From assembly GCA_015039365.1 (NCBI GenBank), contig WION01000039.1:242000-305999 (forward strand): a stretch of 64,000 nt of DNA, read 5' to 3'. Below, piece after piece: positions 12,408-22,895 of this stretch. The notes under the pieces are model-generated. The model did not search any database, had not been told where the DNA came from, and was given only the letters and a program-made list of their open reading frames with translations. This DNA is from Amanita rubescens (Eukaryota; Basidiomycota; Agaricomycetes; Agaricales; Amanitaceae). Made by a program: the position numbers and the translations under genes. Positions within the stretch are counted from its first letter, which is position 1. Each line of letters opens with the position of its first letter.

Positions 12408-13556
12408 ATAGTTCTTTGGATAAGATCAAAAAGAAAGGAATGGGCGTTCAGAGCCTTCAGCCCTTACTAATCCCAGAAAACAGATAATTTGTACGCAAAT
12501 TGGATGTTTCGGCACAAGTTTCGCACATCATTGTTTCTTCTTGTCATGTATGTTGAATTTGGTACTAATCGTTATGAAAGGTGTTATATTAACCAAGATC
12601 TATGTCACATTGGTATCCACTTCGATGTTTTTAGCATCTAATAATGCAGCATAATATTTGCGTGGGATATGATCCAATGTAGGTAAGAATAGCCAACCTA
12701 AGCGTCTGACAATAGATTAAAGACTCGGGGATCGGCCCTTGTCCCTTCTTAAACGATCAAATGATAATCGTTTAATCTCTGGAATAACCATGACGATAAC
12801 GACTGCATTCCCAAATGCATGAGATAAGTCCATCACTTAGATGGTCTATGGGGTCTCAATCCCCCACTAGACGTGTATGTACAAGTATTAAGAATTAATC
12901 TAGACACCGCTGGGTTACAGCTGAGTGTATTCCTAATCTAGAGAAGTCCCTAAGGGCGCATTCTCGATAGGCAGAGTGTACGGTCCACAATGTGACCTCA
13001 TCTCACCCCTTATACTAGAATCTATTATTACTTGTACATATATTAGGTATTTTACAGGATCGAAAATCCTGATGATGGTATAGCATGGTTCAATACGTCC
13101 AATCACATCACACTGCCCAAGCGGAATACAGTGTGGGACGTCACCCTTTTATACGGTAGGTAATAACCGGTGAAGTTCACACTTCACAAGTGAGCCAATT
13201 TCTATTGACGCAGTAATGGTCCACTGCGAGATTTTTAAGGCGATCTAGGCCAGTTTTTAACGTCATCCAAGACTGTCCCTTGTACAGGGATACTCGTAAT
13301 TTAGACCGCTGAGTAATTAACGGGGTCCCCTTAGCCCTGGGTCCGGGCGTATACAATCCAGGTAAGCGGATGACTCTGAGTCTATCCCTCACTTCCCAGA
13401 AGGGTTAGCCAAGTGCGGTGACTAATCTAACAAGAAAATGAAAACCACACTGGGCGCCTCGCCCAGTTACCTTTGTTTTACCTTTTCTCTCCGTCAATGA
13501 CTTGAGAGTGTGCGTCGCTTGGCTTCACAACCAATAGCGCCAAAGGTGTCTGGTTT
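12408..13556 (-). other. Copia leader, decayed minus-strand coding remnants
   Basis: No gene is convincing here, but two minus-strand stretches look like former coding sequence. 12600-12833 is a 78-codon frame with a single TAA (pieces MDLSHAFGNAVV and LGWLFLPTLDHIPRKYY). 13177-13392 is a 71-codon frame (RDRLRVIRLPGLYTPG). Short hairpins are frequent, for example TTAAACGATCAAATGATAATCGTTTAA around 12753-12774 in part. They could be remnants of the same captured sequence as 11094-12407. Confidence 0.35.
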
Positions 13557-13557
13557 C

Positions 13558-13570
13558 GGGGCCCATAACC
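13558..13570 (-). promoter_or_regulatory. Copia primer-binding site for half-tRNA-iMet
   Basis: Immediately inside the 5' LTR the element strand reads GGTTATGGGCCCC. TTATGGGCCC is complementary to the anticodon stem-loop of initiator tRNA-Met (GGGCCCAUAA), the primer type known from Drosophila copia, which uses the 5' half of the cleaved tRNA rather than its 3' end. Confidence 0.75.
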
Positions 13571-14275
13571 TGTTGAAACTAGGGGTAACAAGTCCCTAGC
13601 GAGCAGCGCAGTCTAGTACATGGAATGTACTACTTACCGAGTGTGGTGTGGAGTTGTTAAGAGCTTACTGGAGCTGGGGCTCAACAGTAGACAGTAGAGA
13701 GGATAATAGGATAAGGATTGACGCTATTAGAGTACAGTTTATATACTACTAAACTACAAATAAGTACAAAGAGTCTTATCAGTATGAGTCAAAGGTATTT
13801 GACTCATAAGGCGTCATTCCACAGCAATGCACAGCTATTGTACAGCAATGCATAGCTTTGCGCAGTACTTGACTCATCAATTATATTGACTGACTCATCA
13901 CATTATCAATCTTCAATGTGATAGGTCGATAACCATAACGTATATATGTCTTCTATTCTCATGTCAACATATATTCACATCATCAATAGTTCCACTATTA
14001 TGATTTGATGATCTTATGAGAATATCGCTAGGATATTCTCATGTCAGAATATGTTCTCATCATCAATCATCCACTATTATGATTGGTAGATGAGTATGAG
14101 AATATGTCGAATATATTCTCATGTCAATATATTATCTCACACTCAATCATCCACTATTATGATTGGTTGAGAGACGAGTAAGTAACTGAGCGTTATTACA
14201 TTAGTTAGTGTAAACTAATGATATCACTTATATTTACTATATACTGTATGTATATCGTATATTATAAGTTCAACA
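13571..14275 (-). repeat. Copia 5' LTR, 705 bp
   Basis: Bounded by the perfect inverted repeat TGTTGAA ... TTCAACA. On the element strand a TATATAAA box lies near 13738-13745. The part at 13930-14190 contains three diverged copies of a block with ATCATCCACTATTATGATT and TATTCTCATGTCA. The partner LTR is left of the window. Confidence 0.85.
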
Positions 14276-14276
14276 A

Positions 14277-16179
14277 ATCAACCTTTCATACTCGAAACGG
14301 ACGCATCTAAATGGGCTGTCGGAGCCGCCTTAATGCAGAAAGACGAAAACGGAGACTTACACCCTTGTGGATATCTCTCACACGCACTTACGCCTACTGA
14401 ACGAAACTGGCAAATCTACGACAGAGAACTCTTTGCCATAATTTACGCCCTTGACGAATGGAAATACCTACTGCTTGGAGCAGAACACACACTCACTATA
14501 CACTGCGATCACAAGAACTTAACTTACTACCGTGCACCACAATGTCTCACAGCTAGACAAGCAAGATGGTGGAATAATCTCTCAAGATATAACTACCAAT
14601 TAATTCATGTACCCGGAGCAAAATTAACTCAAGCGGACGCCTTATCCCGCCGACCTGATCACACTAATGGAGAAGAAGATGACGAAACAGTCACAATGCT
14701 CCCTGACTCATTATTCATTCAAGTCATCGCCGAAGATCTCCGAGATCAAGTAAAGAACGCAACTCAAACCGACGAGTTTGCTGAAACCATTAGAAGATGC
14801 TTAAAGGAGAAAGGAACAGCGCCCCTCCGCACAGCAATCACCGATTGGACCGAGGACGACGGAATCATCCTATTTAAAAACAAAGCATACGTTCCAATGA
14901 ACTCCGATCTTCGCCGATCAATTATTAAAGAATACCACGAAGCACCAAGTGCAGGACACCCTGGATTCTTCAAAACACTTAGCTTACTAAGGGAACACTA
15001 TTGGTGGCCTAGAATGACAACACTTGTCAAAAGTTTCATCGACGGATGCCTTACCTGTCAACAGATGAAACCTAATACACACCCCACTGCCACACCCTTA
15101 ATGCCGATTAAATCCCACGCACACCGACCATTTCAACAGATTACTATGGATTTCATCACCGATCTACCGCCTAGTGACAGTTTTGATTCTATCTTTGTCG
15201 TGGTCGACCAAGGACTTTCAAAGGGAGTAATTCTATGTCCCTGTAATAAAACTATTACATCAGCCGAAACCGCCGACCTCTACATCAAAGAAGTTTTCAA
15301 GAACTTTGGATTACTCCAGACATTATGATATCTGACAGAGGACCGCAATTCGCAGCAAAAGTCTTCAAAGGGATAACTAGCGCACTTCAGATCAAACATA
15401 AAATGAGCACCGCCTTTCACCCTCAAACAGATGGACAAACGGAACGCTATAATGCCGTACTTGAAGTATACCTCCGCATATTCTGCGCTTATGAGCCAGA
15501 CAAATGGAACAAGATACTTCCTATCGCACAATTCGCTCATAATTCTAGAACGCATGAAGAACTGAAACAATCACCGTTCTATCTCATGTATGGATCTAAC
15601 CCTGTGGCGCTACCTCAGGTTACAGAACAGTCAGCTACCCCTGTAGCAGACGAACGCATCAGACTCCTGATCAAAGCAAGAGAAGAAGCTCTGGCAGCAC
15701 ACGACCTTGCACGCCTCAAAATGACACAACGAACGATGAAACACTCTAAACCGTTCAAAGAAGGAGAAAAGGTTTGGCTAGATTCGAAGAACCTACGCAT
15801 TCCTTATCAGTCACGTAAACTCGCACCCAAACGAGAAGGACCCTTCAAGATAAAGAAAGTCTTAGGACCTGTCACCTATCAACTAGACTTACCGAAACAA
15901 TGGAAGATACACAGCGTTTTCCACGCATGTCTACTATCACCATTTAAAGAAACAGAATTCCATGGACCTAACGATACACGTCCACCACCCGATCTAATAG
16001 AAGGATCAGAAGAATACGAAATAGAAGCTATTCTCGCACACCGAAAGATCGGACGTCAATTACAGTTTCTCGTCAAATGGAAAGGCTATGATACAAGCGA
16101 AAACACTTGGGAACCCCAAAAGAACTTGTCAAACGCCGAGGATATCCTTGACGAATATAAGAAACGTAGGAAACTCTAA
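14277..16179 (+). pseudogene. Gypsy-2 Pol C-terminal part: RNase H, integrase, chromodomain; frameshifted
   Basis: Starts inside RNase H (QPFILETDASKWAVGA), then integrase zinc finger (HEAPSAGHPG ... GCLTCQQMKP), core (ITMDFITDLPP, then ISDRGPQF, TDGQTERYN) and a chromodomain (FLVKWKGYDTSENTWEP). A single-base loss around 15310-15325, between NFGL and MISDRGPQF, breaks the frame inside the integrase core. The domain order and the chromodomain match gypsy-1 and gypsy-3 but the protein is clearly a different lineage. Reverse transcriptase and protease are not in the window. Confidence 0.9.
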
Positions 16180-17937
16180 ATGAGCAAAGATTACACCTAC
16201 AACGCCCAGAAACTACCTATGAATCATGGAATCAACAAGAACCTCACCCACGATCTCGCCAACAACGATGAGAGCACCATCACCGGAACCGCCTATATAC
16301 TCAGTCTTTACCCAGACAACGACGACAACACCACCACCACCGCCGAATCCCCCAATACATCCAGTAATCAGGATGCTAGCGGAAAGACAACGATCGCCGA
16401 ACCCAATAGGCCACGCCTCGTTCCTTATCACAGCGCTTCAGATTCTGACAAAGAGAATCGATCTGATGATTCACCCAGAATAAGCCGAGCTACGAGTCCT
16501 CACGATACCACAGAAGATCAAGGTAACGGAAGACATAATGAAGATACAAGGAGAGCTAGGAAAATACTTGATAACATGCGAAAGATATATCATAACCCCG
16601 ACTCTTTTGCCGAATTCGACAAGGAATCAACTGGCGATCTTCGCGACAGAAGCAATGATAACAACCCAGCTAGCCCTATCAGTCATCGAATCATGGCAGA
16701 CATCACTCCCTCTGAACCTCAGACGATCTTTACGACATTCGCAGACTATAACAGCTCAGCTCTTATGCGAAAGACTATTGACGACGTTAAAAGACTTTCC
16801 AGCCTGTCAATCAATTCTCAGGAACTGGAACGACTTACCAGACTCTGGCGCATTCTCTCAGACGCAAGACTCGCCAAGGCAATCATCGTCAATGCTCGAG
16901 AACGATACAACTATCACTGCGCAGATCTTATAGAAATCTGGACCAATTTAGATCGTATGGAATGGTACACCAAACTTTCTCATGGATGCACCATCCACCA
17001 ATTCGGAATTGACCTCTTACGCCGAATCCTCACCGCTGACGTAGAACGCTTCTACGAACAAGCCATCCTAGACGTCAGGAATGAAGCACACCCTCCATTC
17101 ATCCTTAATGACGACCCCAACGATCTCGTCGCCATTCATCACAGCTTTGACCCTCACAGGATTGCACCGGATGCACAGCATATCTTAGAACTCACAAATA
17201 GAACCGAAATCAGAGCAATCGCCTTAGCCGATCTGGCCGATCAAATCAAGGAGATCGCCGAATCTTCTAGACGGACTACCGCATGGACAGAAGATCTGTT
17301 TACCAAAGGAGCTAAACCGCAGCAACTTTCTCATAACGCCTACGAAGAAGTTGCCCACGTCATGATGGAATTAGATCTCCATCAGAATCTTATACCTTCC
17401 ACACCTGTCACCCAGACCGCTGAAAGATTTAAGAATCTCGGACGCTCGCTCATTCCCCCGGAGCACAACCTTTATCGATTATGGAAGGGAACACAGAACA
17501 GACCCAACAGACCCCAACCATCTCCAACGCCGCATCGACCTCCACCCCCACCGCCTTTAGCATTGGCGCCTTCGACGGTCGAGAACGTCTCGCCCGCATT
17601 CACCAGGAAATCTCGGATTTCCTCCACTACCAGTCCCACGTCCGGCTTTTCGCCGCCACATCCCTACCACCAACGGTCCCTCGTCCCGATGACGAATCCA
17701 AGGAGCGCATCATCAAGCTCCTCAAAGAAGAGAACCGACGTCTCAAGGTTCTCCACAAACTCCTCAACTCGCTTGAGGCCAACAACGAAGAACTCGTCCA
17801 AACGTATACGGACACACCCACCGACTGGAATGCAGGAGGATGGAATCAAGACGAATGACTTCGCCGTCTTCGTCGACAACTCAGCCGGCTATCATCCTTA
17901 CGACGATGAAAACGCCCGCCACAACCTCGACACCTAG
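16180..17937 (+). CDS. Gypsy-2 accessory protein downstream of pol, function unknown
   Basis: 585 codons starting at an ATG that directly follows the pol stop TAA in the same frame, so reinitiation or stop readthrough could both express it. Residues 1-170 are polar and low complexity. About 180-440 looks globular and mostly helical (TIDDVKRLSSLSINSQELERL, split: LTRLWRILSDARLAKAI; ALADLADQIKEIAES). The end is rich in Pro, Ser and Thr and overlaps another ORF, so only the first 430 residues or so are trusted. No similarity to env or known enzymes is recognised. Confidence 0.6.
   Translation: MSKDYTYNAQKLPMNHGINKNLTHDLANNDESTITGTAYILSLYPDNDDNTTTTAESPNTSSNQDASGKTTIAEPNRPRLVPYHSASDSDKENRSDDSPRISRATSPHDTTEDQGNGRHNEDTRRARKILDNMRKIYHNPDSFAEFDKESTGDLRDRSNDNNPASPISHRIMADITPSEPQTIFTTFADYNSSALMRKTIDDVKRLSSLSINSQELERLTRLWRILSDARLAKAIIVNARERYNYHCADLIEIWTNLDRMEWYTKLSHGCTIHQFGIDLLRRILTADVERFYEQAILDVRNEAHPPFILNDDPNDLVAIHHSFDPHRIAPDAQHILELTNRTEIRAIALADLADQIKEIAESSRRTTAWTEDLFTKGAKPQQLSHNAYEEVAHVMMELDLHQNLIPSTPVTQTAERFKNLGRSLIPPEHNLYRLWKGTQNRPNRPQPSPTPHRPPPPPPLALAPSTVENVSPAFTRKSRISSTTSPTSGFSPPHPYHQRSLVPMTNPRSASSSSSKKRTDVSRFSTNSSTRLRPTTKNSSKRIRTHPPTGMQEDGIKTNDFAVFVDNSAGYHPYDDENARHNLDT
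17481..17858 (+). CDS. Gypsy-2 small overlapping ORF with coiled coil
   Basis: 125 codons in another frame overlapping the end of the 585-codon ORF. MEGNTEQTQQ starts it; a predicted coiled coil (ERIIKLLKEENRRLKVLHKL) lies near residues 75-105, and it ends TDWNAGGWNQDE just before the polypurine tract and LTR. Its amino-acid composition is more protein-like than the Ser/Pro-rich overlapping frame. It may be a second accessory protein. Confidence 0.5.
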   Translation: MEGNTEQTQQTPTISNAASTSTPTAFSIGAFDGRERLARIHQEISDFLHYQSHVRLFAATSLPPTVPRPDDESKERIIKLLKEENRRLKVLHKLLNSLEANNEELVQTYTDTPTDWNAGGWNQDE

Positions 17938-17986
17938 AGGATACCCGCATATTGTTGTTGCGGTCAACAACGTAGAGGAGAGCTAG

Positions 17987-18122
17987 TGTTACAAACACGG
18001 TACGGACTCCTACATTATGATTACATGACACGTCGGACATGCTTACTTTTTCGTATATGCCTACCCCCTCGTCACATCCCCATTATGTTCATCAAACGGA
18101 CTACCTCGTTCCCTTATCGATC
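17987..18122 (+). repeat. Gypsy-2 3' LTR, left piece
   Basis: Begins TGTTACAAACAC after the purine-rich GTAGAGGAGAGCTAG. It is cut at GATC (18119-18122) by gypsy-3 and continues at 24720. Confidence 0.75.
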
Positions 18123-18450
18123 TGTCACGAGCCTTAGACAGGCTACACAACACAAGACTCAATCACTCTATAGCTACTGCTGACCGTGTCAAGCAGCGAG
18201 GGCGAATACAAGAACCGTCTAGGTTCAGGGCAAAGCTAAGAAGGGTGGAGCTCCGAGCTGTCCAAGGAAAGACTAGCTTGTTGCTTAGGGTATGTACTAC
18301 AATATACGCTACTTATATACTACCTAGGGCGTAGGGTATGAGTCATTGGGTACAGGGTATGAGTCATACTATGTCATAGGGTGTAGGGTACATGAGTCAG
18401 TACATGCACGAAGCATGCGGCGTATCAAGGAGTAAAACAGGGGCTTGACA
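18123..18450 (-). repeat. Gypsy-3 3' LTR
   Basis: 328 bp, TGTCACGAGCC ... GGGGCTTGACA on the plus strand, same as 24388-24715. Contains repeated GGTATGAGTCAT motifs and a TATATAAG box on the element strand. Confidence 0.96.
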
Positions 18451-18526
18451 TAGCCTCCGTTTCAAGGTTCGGATTCCAGACGAACTGGAAGGGGATCCAA
18501 AAATTCGATGGTATGACAATTGGCAC

Positions 18527-18922
18527 TCACGTTCTTCCTGATGCTCCTTCGTCTTTACCCGTTACCAGACCTGCATCCAATGCCGACGGGAGGTTACTAT
18601 CGAACGCTAAGGTTAGGCCCTTCGACTTTCCACGTAGGGGTCGGTCTCCAGGGTTCACCGAATGCTCGTTGACATCTCGCGATTCCTCGTTCGAGGCGTC
18701 ACCCATGATCTTGCCTAGGCGCGTCCTCTCCCGATTCCTCGTTGTTTCTATCTTTTTCTCTCCCTGTTCGTATCGGATCTTGTTGCTACAGGTATCAGTC
18801 ACTTTAAACTGGTGTGGGTCCTTGCGACGAATTCGCTTCTTCGCGTGCGCTCTTCCAGCGTTGCCAGTTACCTTCGAGTTTCCGTCGATATTCTTCGTCG
18901 AAGGCCTTGTCATCCCATCCAT
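18527..18922 (-). CDS. Possible third ORF at the 3' end of gypsy-3
   Basis: 131 codons overlapping the pol C-terminus in another frame and filling most of the 353-nt gap between the pol stop and the 3' LTR. Basic N-terminal half (HAKKRIRRKDPHQFK). No known domain. It could be chance, but gypsy-2 also has extra coding sequence in this position. Confidence 0.25.
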   Translation of the reverse strand: MDGMTRPSTKNIDGNSKVTGNAGRAHAKKRIRRKDPHQFKVTDTCSNKIRYEQGEKKIETTRNRERTRLGKIMGDASNEESRDVNEHSVNPGDRPLRGKSKGLTLAFDSNLPSALDAGLVTGKDEGASGRT

Positions 18923-21900
18923 AGAGGCGCGGATGTGGAACGTAGAGGGGAAGGAGGTGGGGGGGCGTTGGTGTCGGCGGTCCAGAGGGGGTTGGAGATA
19001 GGGACGATGGGGGGAGGAGAGGAAGGGGTTTATTTTGTCGTAACGCTGAAGGGTTCTTTTTATAATATTCTTTAATTGCCTTCTTCGCGTTTTCCATGTG
19101 TTCCTCGGGTTCCCAAGTATTCTCCTCTTCGGGTAATCCTTTCCATTTCACCAGGAAACGTTTCCCTTGCCTCGTTTTTCTCACTCCTTTCACAGCTTCG
19201 ACTTCGTACTCTTCACGTCCATCAATAATTTCCGGTGGTGGCCGGGGTTCGTTTTCCTTCTGTGCCGGGAATTGCGGTTCGTAAACTGGTTTGAGTTTTG
19301 ACTCGTGGAAGACGTCGTGTATTCCCCACGTCGGTGGTAATTCCAGTTTGTACGCTGACTTCCCTACCTCGGAAATTACTTTGAACGGTCCGTGGAATTT
19401 CGCGTCGAGTTTCTTCGATGTCCTTGTTGTTTTAATTTTGGACGAATCTAGATATACTCGATCCCCTGGTTGATACCGTCGGGATGGTTTGACATGTTTG
19501 TCATGTTGTTTTTTCATCCTTTCGGCGGCTTGTTCCAAGTTTGCCTTTACTGTTTTCCATGTCTCTTTGAATTTTTCGATGTACTCCGTGGCTGAATGGT
19601 TCGCCGTTTCTGTTTTCCCTTCTGTCCCTTTGAACGGGTTTCTTCCCGTTGTAATCATGAAAGGGGAGAATCCCGTTGCCGAATGTCGTCGATCATTATG
19701 GCAGAATTGTGCTATAGGAAGCCAATCTGTCCAGTCGTCCTGTTTTTCGTTTACATACATTCGTAGGTATTCTTCCAGTTCTTGATTTACTCGTTCCGTT
19801 TGCCCGTCCGTTTGCGGGTGATATGCCGTTGAGGGATTTGCTTCTATCCCGAGTATTTGGTACAACCCTTTCATGAATCCGGATACGAATTGCGTTCCCC
19901 GATCTGATATAACCTTTTTTGGTAATCCTTGTTCCTTGAATATATGTTCCCAATAAAGGTTGGCCACTCCTTGCGATGTTATCGTCGTGTTGCATGGAAT
20001 GAAGTAAGCCTTTTTTGAGAATCGGTCAACTATCACCAGGATCATGTCTTTTCCTTTTGACGGTACCAACGGTCCGATGAGATCCACGCTGATTACTGCC
20101 CATGGTTCTGATGGGATTTCATTTGGTTGTAACGGCGCCGCTCGTGGTTGTCTATCGGGTTTATTGATTTGACATTGATGACACGCTTTGATATATGTTT
20201 CGATGTCTCGTCGCATGTTAGGCCACCAGAATCCTCTTGTTGTTAATTCTAGAGTTTTTGCGACTCCTGGGTGTCCTGCTGTTTTTACGTCATGATTTGA
20301 TGCTATTACCCTTTCTCGTATTTCTGGTTTCGCCGGTACGTATATTCCGAGTCCTTTCCATTCCCAACATTGGTCGAGGGTATCGTATTTGAAATCTGAG
20401 TCTTTTTCTTTTATTCCTTTGATTACCTGTTTATCGAAGTATCGACGATGCGTGTTACGAATTTCTTGTCGTATACTTAGCCATTCGTAGCTTTCGTCAT
20501 CTATTCTGATTTCTATTTTTCCGAATATGTCTTCTTTTAAGAGGATGACGCCTTCGTTATCGTTTTCTCCTTTTGGATGTCCGGCTCTTCTAGATAGTAT
20601 ATCGGCTTTTGTATTCGTTTTTCCCGATCGGTGTTTTATTACAAAGTTATATTCTTGCAGGTCCATGATCCATCGGGCTTGTCTTCTGTTTAGGTTTTGC
20701 GGTTTTCGAAAGTATGTAAGGTTTTGATGGTCTGTTAATACTTCCGTTACCGTATCTGTTCCTTTGAGGTAGTGGGCCCAATCGTAGAATCCTTGCATTA
20801 CCGCCAGCATTTCTTTGTCGTATACCTCGTCGTTTCTTTCTGCGTCGTTCAGCGCTTTCGATATGAATGCTACGGGTTTCCAAATTCCATCATCGTCGAG
20901 TTGAGAAAGTATCGCCGCAATCGCAAAGTCCGATGCATCTGTCTCCATTCGGAAGGGTCTTCCCGGTTTAGGGATGATAAGGACCCTTTCGGAGGCGATT
21001 TCCTTTTTTAATCCTTCAAATGCTTCTTGTTGCAATTCCGTCCATTGCCATTCGTTTTTTCCCGTTAGTTTCGTTAATGCTTTTGCTATTTTTGCAAAGC
21101 CTTTAATGAATCTTCGGTAGAAATTGACAAATCCGAGGAATTGTTGAAGTTCCCTTTTTGTCGTTGGTGTTGGCCATTCGGCTATTGCCTTTACTTTATT
21201 AGGGTCCATTCGTATTCCTTTATTTGAGATGATTAATCCCAGGAATTCGATTTCTTCCTGTTCGAAGTAGCATTTCTCTGCTTTTAAGGAGAGTTGATGT
21301 TGTCGTAGTTTTTCGAGAATTCTTTTAACTTGTCCTTGATGTTCTTTTTTGTCCTTTGAGAATACCAAGATGTCATCCATATAGATTACGACCCATCCTT
21401 CGGCAATTTCTTCTCTAAAGATGTCGTTCATCATCGTTTGGAATGTTGCCGGCGAATTGGTTAATCCGAAGAACATTACCAGTGGTTCGAATAGTCCACG
21501 GTTCGTTCGGAACGCGGCCTTCCATTCGTCTCCTTCTTTGATTCTGATATTGTTGTATCCCCATCTTACGTCCATTTTCGAGAAGTATTTTGCTTCGGAT
21601 AACTTGTCGATTAATTCCGAGATTAACGGTAATGGGTATCTATTTTTAATAGTCATTTCGTTTAATTTCCGATAATCTTGGACCGGTCGTAGTTTTCCAT
21701 CCTTCTTTTTTACAAAGAAGAAGGGTGATGCCATGGGTGATTTACTTGGCTTAATTCTTCCTGTTTCTAGTTGTTCCTTTAGGAATTCGTCCAACTGTTT
21801 TTGTTCTTCCGGATTTAAGGGGTATATTTTGCAATCTACCATTTTTGCACCTGGCGTTAATTCGATTGCGTGATCCCATGCCCTTCTTGGTGGTAGTTGG

Positions 21901-22895
21901 TCGAACGTCTGTTTTTCGAATACTTCCTTGTAGTCGCGATAGACTTCCGGTACTATTTCCTTCCAAGTCCTTTCAATTTGGTTCGCCCCTGCGATGTCAG
22001 TTGCAAAATTCGACTTCGCTCTTACTTTTATCCAGGGAAGATCGACGTGTCGTATGAATTCGGGTCGATCGATATCAATTGCCAATATTTTATCTTCCTC
22101 TGGATTGTATTGATCGATTTCGTCTTCTGGTTCCCTAACCCATGATTCGTCGTAACATTCTCCTGGACATTTTGAGAATTTTATTTGGGCTTTCCGCCAT
22201 TCAATTTCTGGGTTATGATGTTCCAACCAATCATGTCCAAGGAATATGTCTTTCTTTCCAATGTTTACCACCGCTAGTTCTAACGTTTCTTCGTGGTCGT
22301 AAATTCTCATTGTAATTGTGACCATGTCCGTTATTTTCCCTCCGATGTTTAATGTTCCATCGGCGTTCGTAGCGGTTATTGCTCGTGGTAATTTGGTCGT
22401 ATTGATTTTATGTTCCTCGACAAATTGTTTGGATATTGCCGACATCATACATCCACTGTCGATCAACGCTATGGTGTCGAAGCTTTCTTCTGTATCCAGG
22501 GTGGTGAGAATGACTCGTATGTCCATTTCTCTGTGTCCTGATGCTCCAATCCATTGCAGTTCTCTGAGTTTTCGTAGATACCAGATTGCTTCTTCTTCTT
22601 CGAGGTCGTTGATTTTGTTGATTAATTCTTCATCAATTTGTTCCCTGAAGGTTTGATGCGCGAATGTCCGTAATTGTGTGACTCCTTGTTCCGGGTATTT
22701 CCATAGTTGTCTTATCATCCATGCTGATGACGAGTTTCTAAGTTTATTTGTTTTGTCCCTTATCGATGTATTTCGAATCTTTCCTTCCTTTTGTTTCACC
22801 TCGTATATTATTGATTCAAGGGATACATATTCGGAAGGTACTAGAGATTCATAAATACATCGCTCGGAGATCAACGAAGAGGGACTATCCTTCAT
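18804..22895 (-). CDS. Gypsy-3 Pol polyprotein (protease, RT, RNase H, integrase, chromodomain)
   Basis: 1363 codons from an ATG that overlaps the gag stop (ATGA). Protease DSG (ALIDSGCMMSAIS), RT with YMDDILVFS, RNase H at ETDASDFAIAAIL, integrase zinc finger (ACHQCQINK), integrase core SVDLIG, ISDRGTQF and QTDGQTERVNQE, chromodomain about residues 1228-1278 (FLVKWKGLPEEENTWEP). A Pro-rich linker follows, then RLYGWDD...FDEEY, shared with gypsy-1. No internal stop. The protein before and around the ATG is conserved with gypsy-1 in the -1 frame, so it is probably made by frameshift, not from this ATG. Confidence 0.95.
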   Translation of the reverse strand: MKDSPSSLISERCIYESLVPSEYVSLESIIYEVKQKEGKIRNTSIRDKTNKLRNSSSAWMIRQLWKYPEQGVTQLRTFAHQTFREQIDEELINKINDLEEEEAIWYLRKLRELQWIGASGHREMDIRVILTTLDTEESFDTIALIDSGCMMSAISKQFVEEHKINTTKLPRAITATNADGTLNIGGKITDMVTITMRIYDHEETLELAVVNIGKKDIFLGHDWLEHHNPEIEWRKAQIKFSKCPGECYDESWVREPEDEIDQYNPEEDKILAIDIDRPEFIRHVDLPWIKVRAKSNFATDIAGANQIERTWKEIVPEVYRDYKEVFEKQTFDQLPPRRAWDHAIELTPGAKMVDCKIYPLNPEEQKQLDEFLKEQLETGRIKPSKSPMASPFFFVKKKDGKLRPVQDYRKLNEMTIKNRYPLPLISELIDKLSEAKYFSKMDVRWGYNNIRIKEGDEWKAAFRTNRGLFEPLVMFFGLTNSPATFQTMMNDIFREEIAEGWVVIYMDDILVFSKDKKEHQGQVKRILEKLRQHQLSLKAEKCYFEQEEIEFLGLIISNKGIRMDPNKVKAIAEWPTPTTKRELQQFLGFVNFYRRFIKGFAKIAKALTKLTGKNEWQWTELQQEAFEGLKKEIASERVLIIPKPGRPFRMETDASDFAIAAILSQLDDDGIWKPVAFISKALNDAERNDEVYDKEMLAVMQGFYDWAHYLKGTDTVTEVLTDHQNLTYFRKPQNLNRRQARWIMDLQEYNFVIKHRSGKTNTKADILSRRAGHPKGENDNEGVILLKEDIFGKIEIRIDDESYEWLSIRQEIRNTHRRYFDKQVIKGIKEKDSDFKYDTLDQCWEWKGLGIYVPAKPEIRERVIASNHDVKTAGHPGVAKTLELTTRGFWWPNMRRDIETYIKACHQCQINKPDRQPRAAPLQPNEIPSEPWAVISVDLIGPLVPSKGKDMILVIVDRFSKKAYFIPCNTTITSQGVANLYWEHIFKEQGLPKKVISDRGTQFVSGFMKGLYQILGIEANPSTAYHPQTDGQTERVNQELEEYLRMYVNEKQDDWTDWLPIAQFCHNDRRHSATGFSPFMITTGRNPFKGTEGKTETANHSATEYIEKFKETWKTVKANLEQAAERMKKQHDKHVKPSRRYQPGDRVYLDSSKIKTTRTSKKLDAKFHGPFKVISEVGKSAYKLELPPTWGIHDVFHESKLKPVYEPQFPAQKENEPRPPPEIIDGREEYEVEAVKGVRKTRQGKRFLVKWKGLPEEENTWEPEEHMENAKKAIKEYYKKNPSALRQNKPLPLLPPSSLSPTPSGPPTPTPPHLLPLYVPHPRLYGWDDKAFDEEYRRKLEGNWQRWKSAREEANSSQGPTPV

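Noticed and set aside
12581..12640. Plus-strand TTGGTATCC as a copia primer site of the usual tRNA-iMet 3'-end or TGGTATCAGAGC type
   Set aside because: Wrong strand and not next to an LTR end; the GGTTATGGGCC site at 13558-13570 fits better.
17627..17879. Minus-strand frames opposite the gypsy-2 accessory ORFs
   Set aside because: Composition mirrors the Ser/Pro-rich sense strand; no start context or domain.
16180..17937. Env-like glycoprotein in gypsy-2
   Set aside because: No signal peptide, no transmembrane span and no cysteine pattern of a surface glycoprotein.
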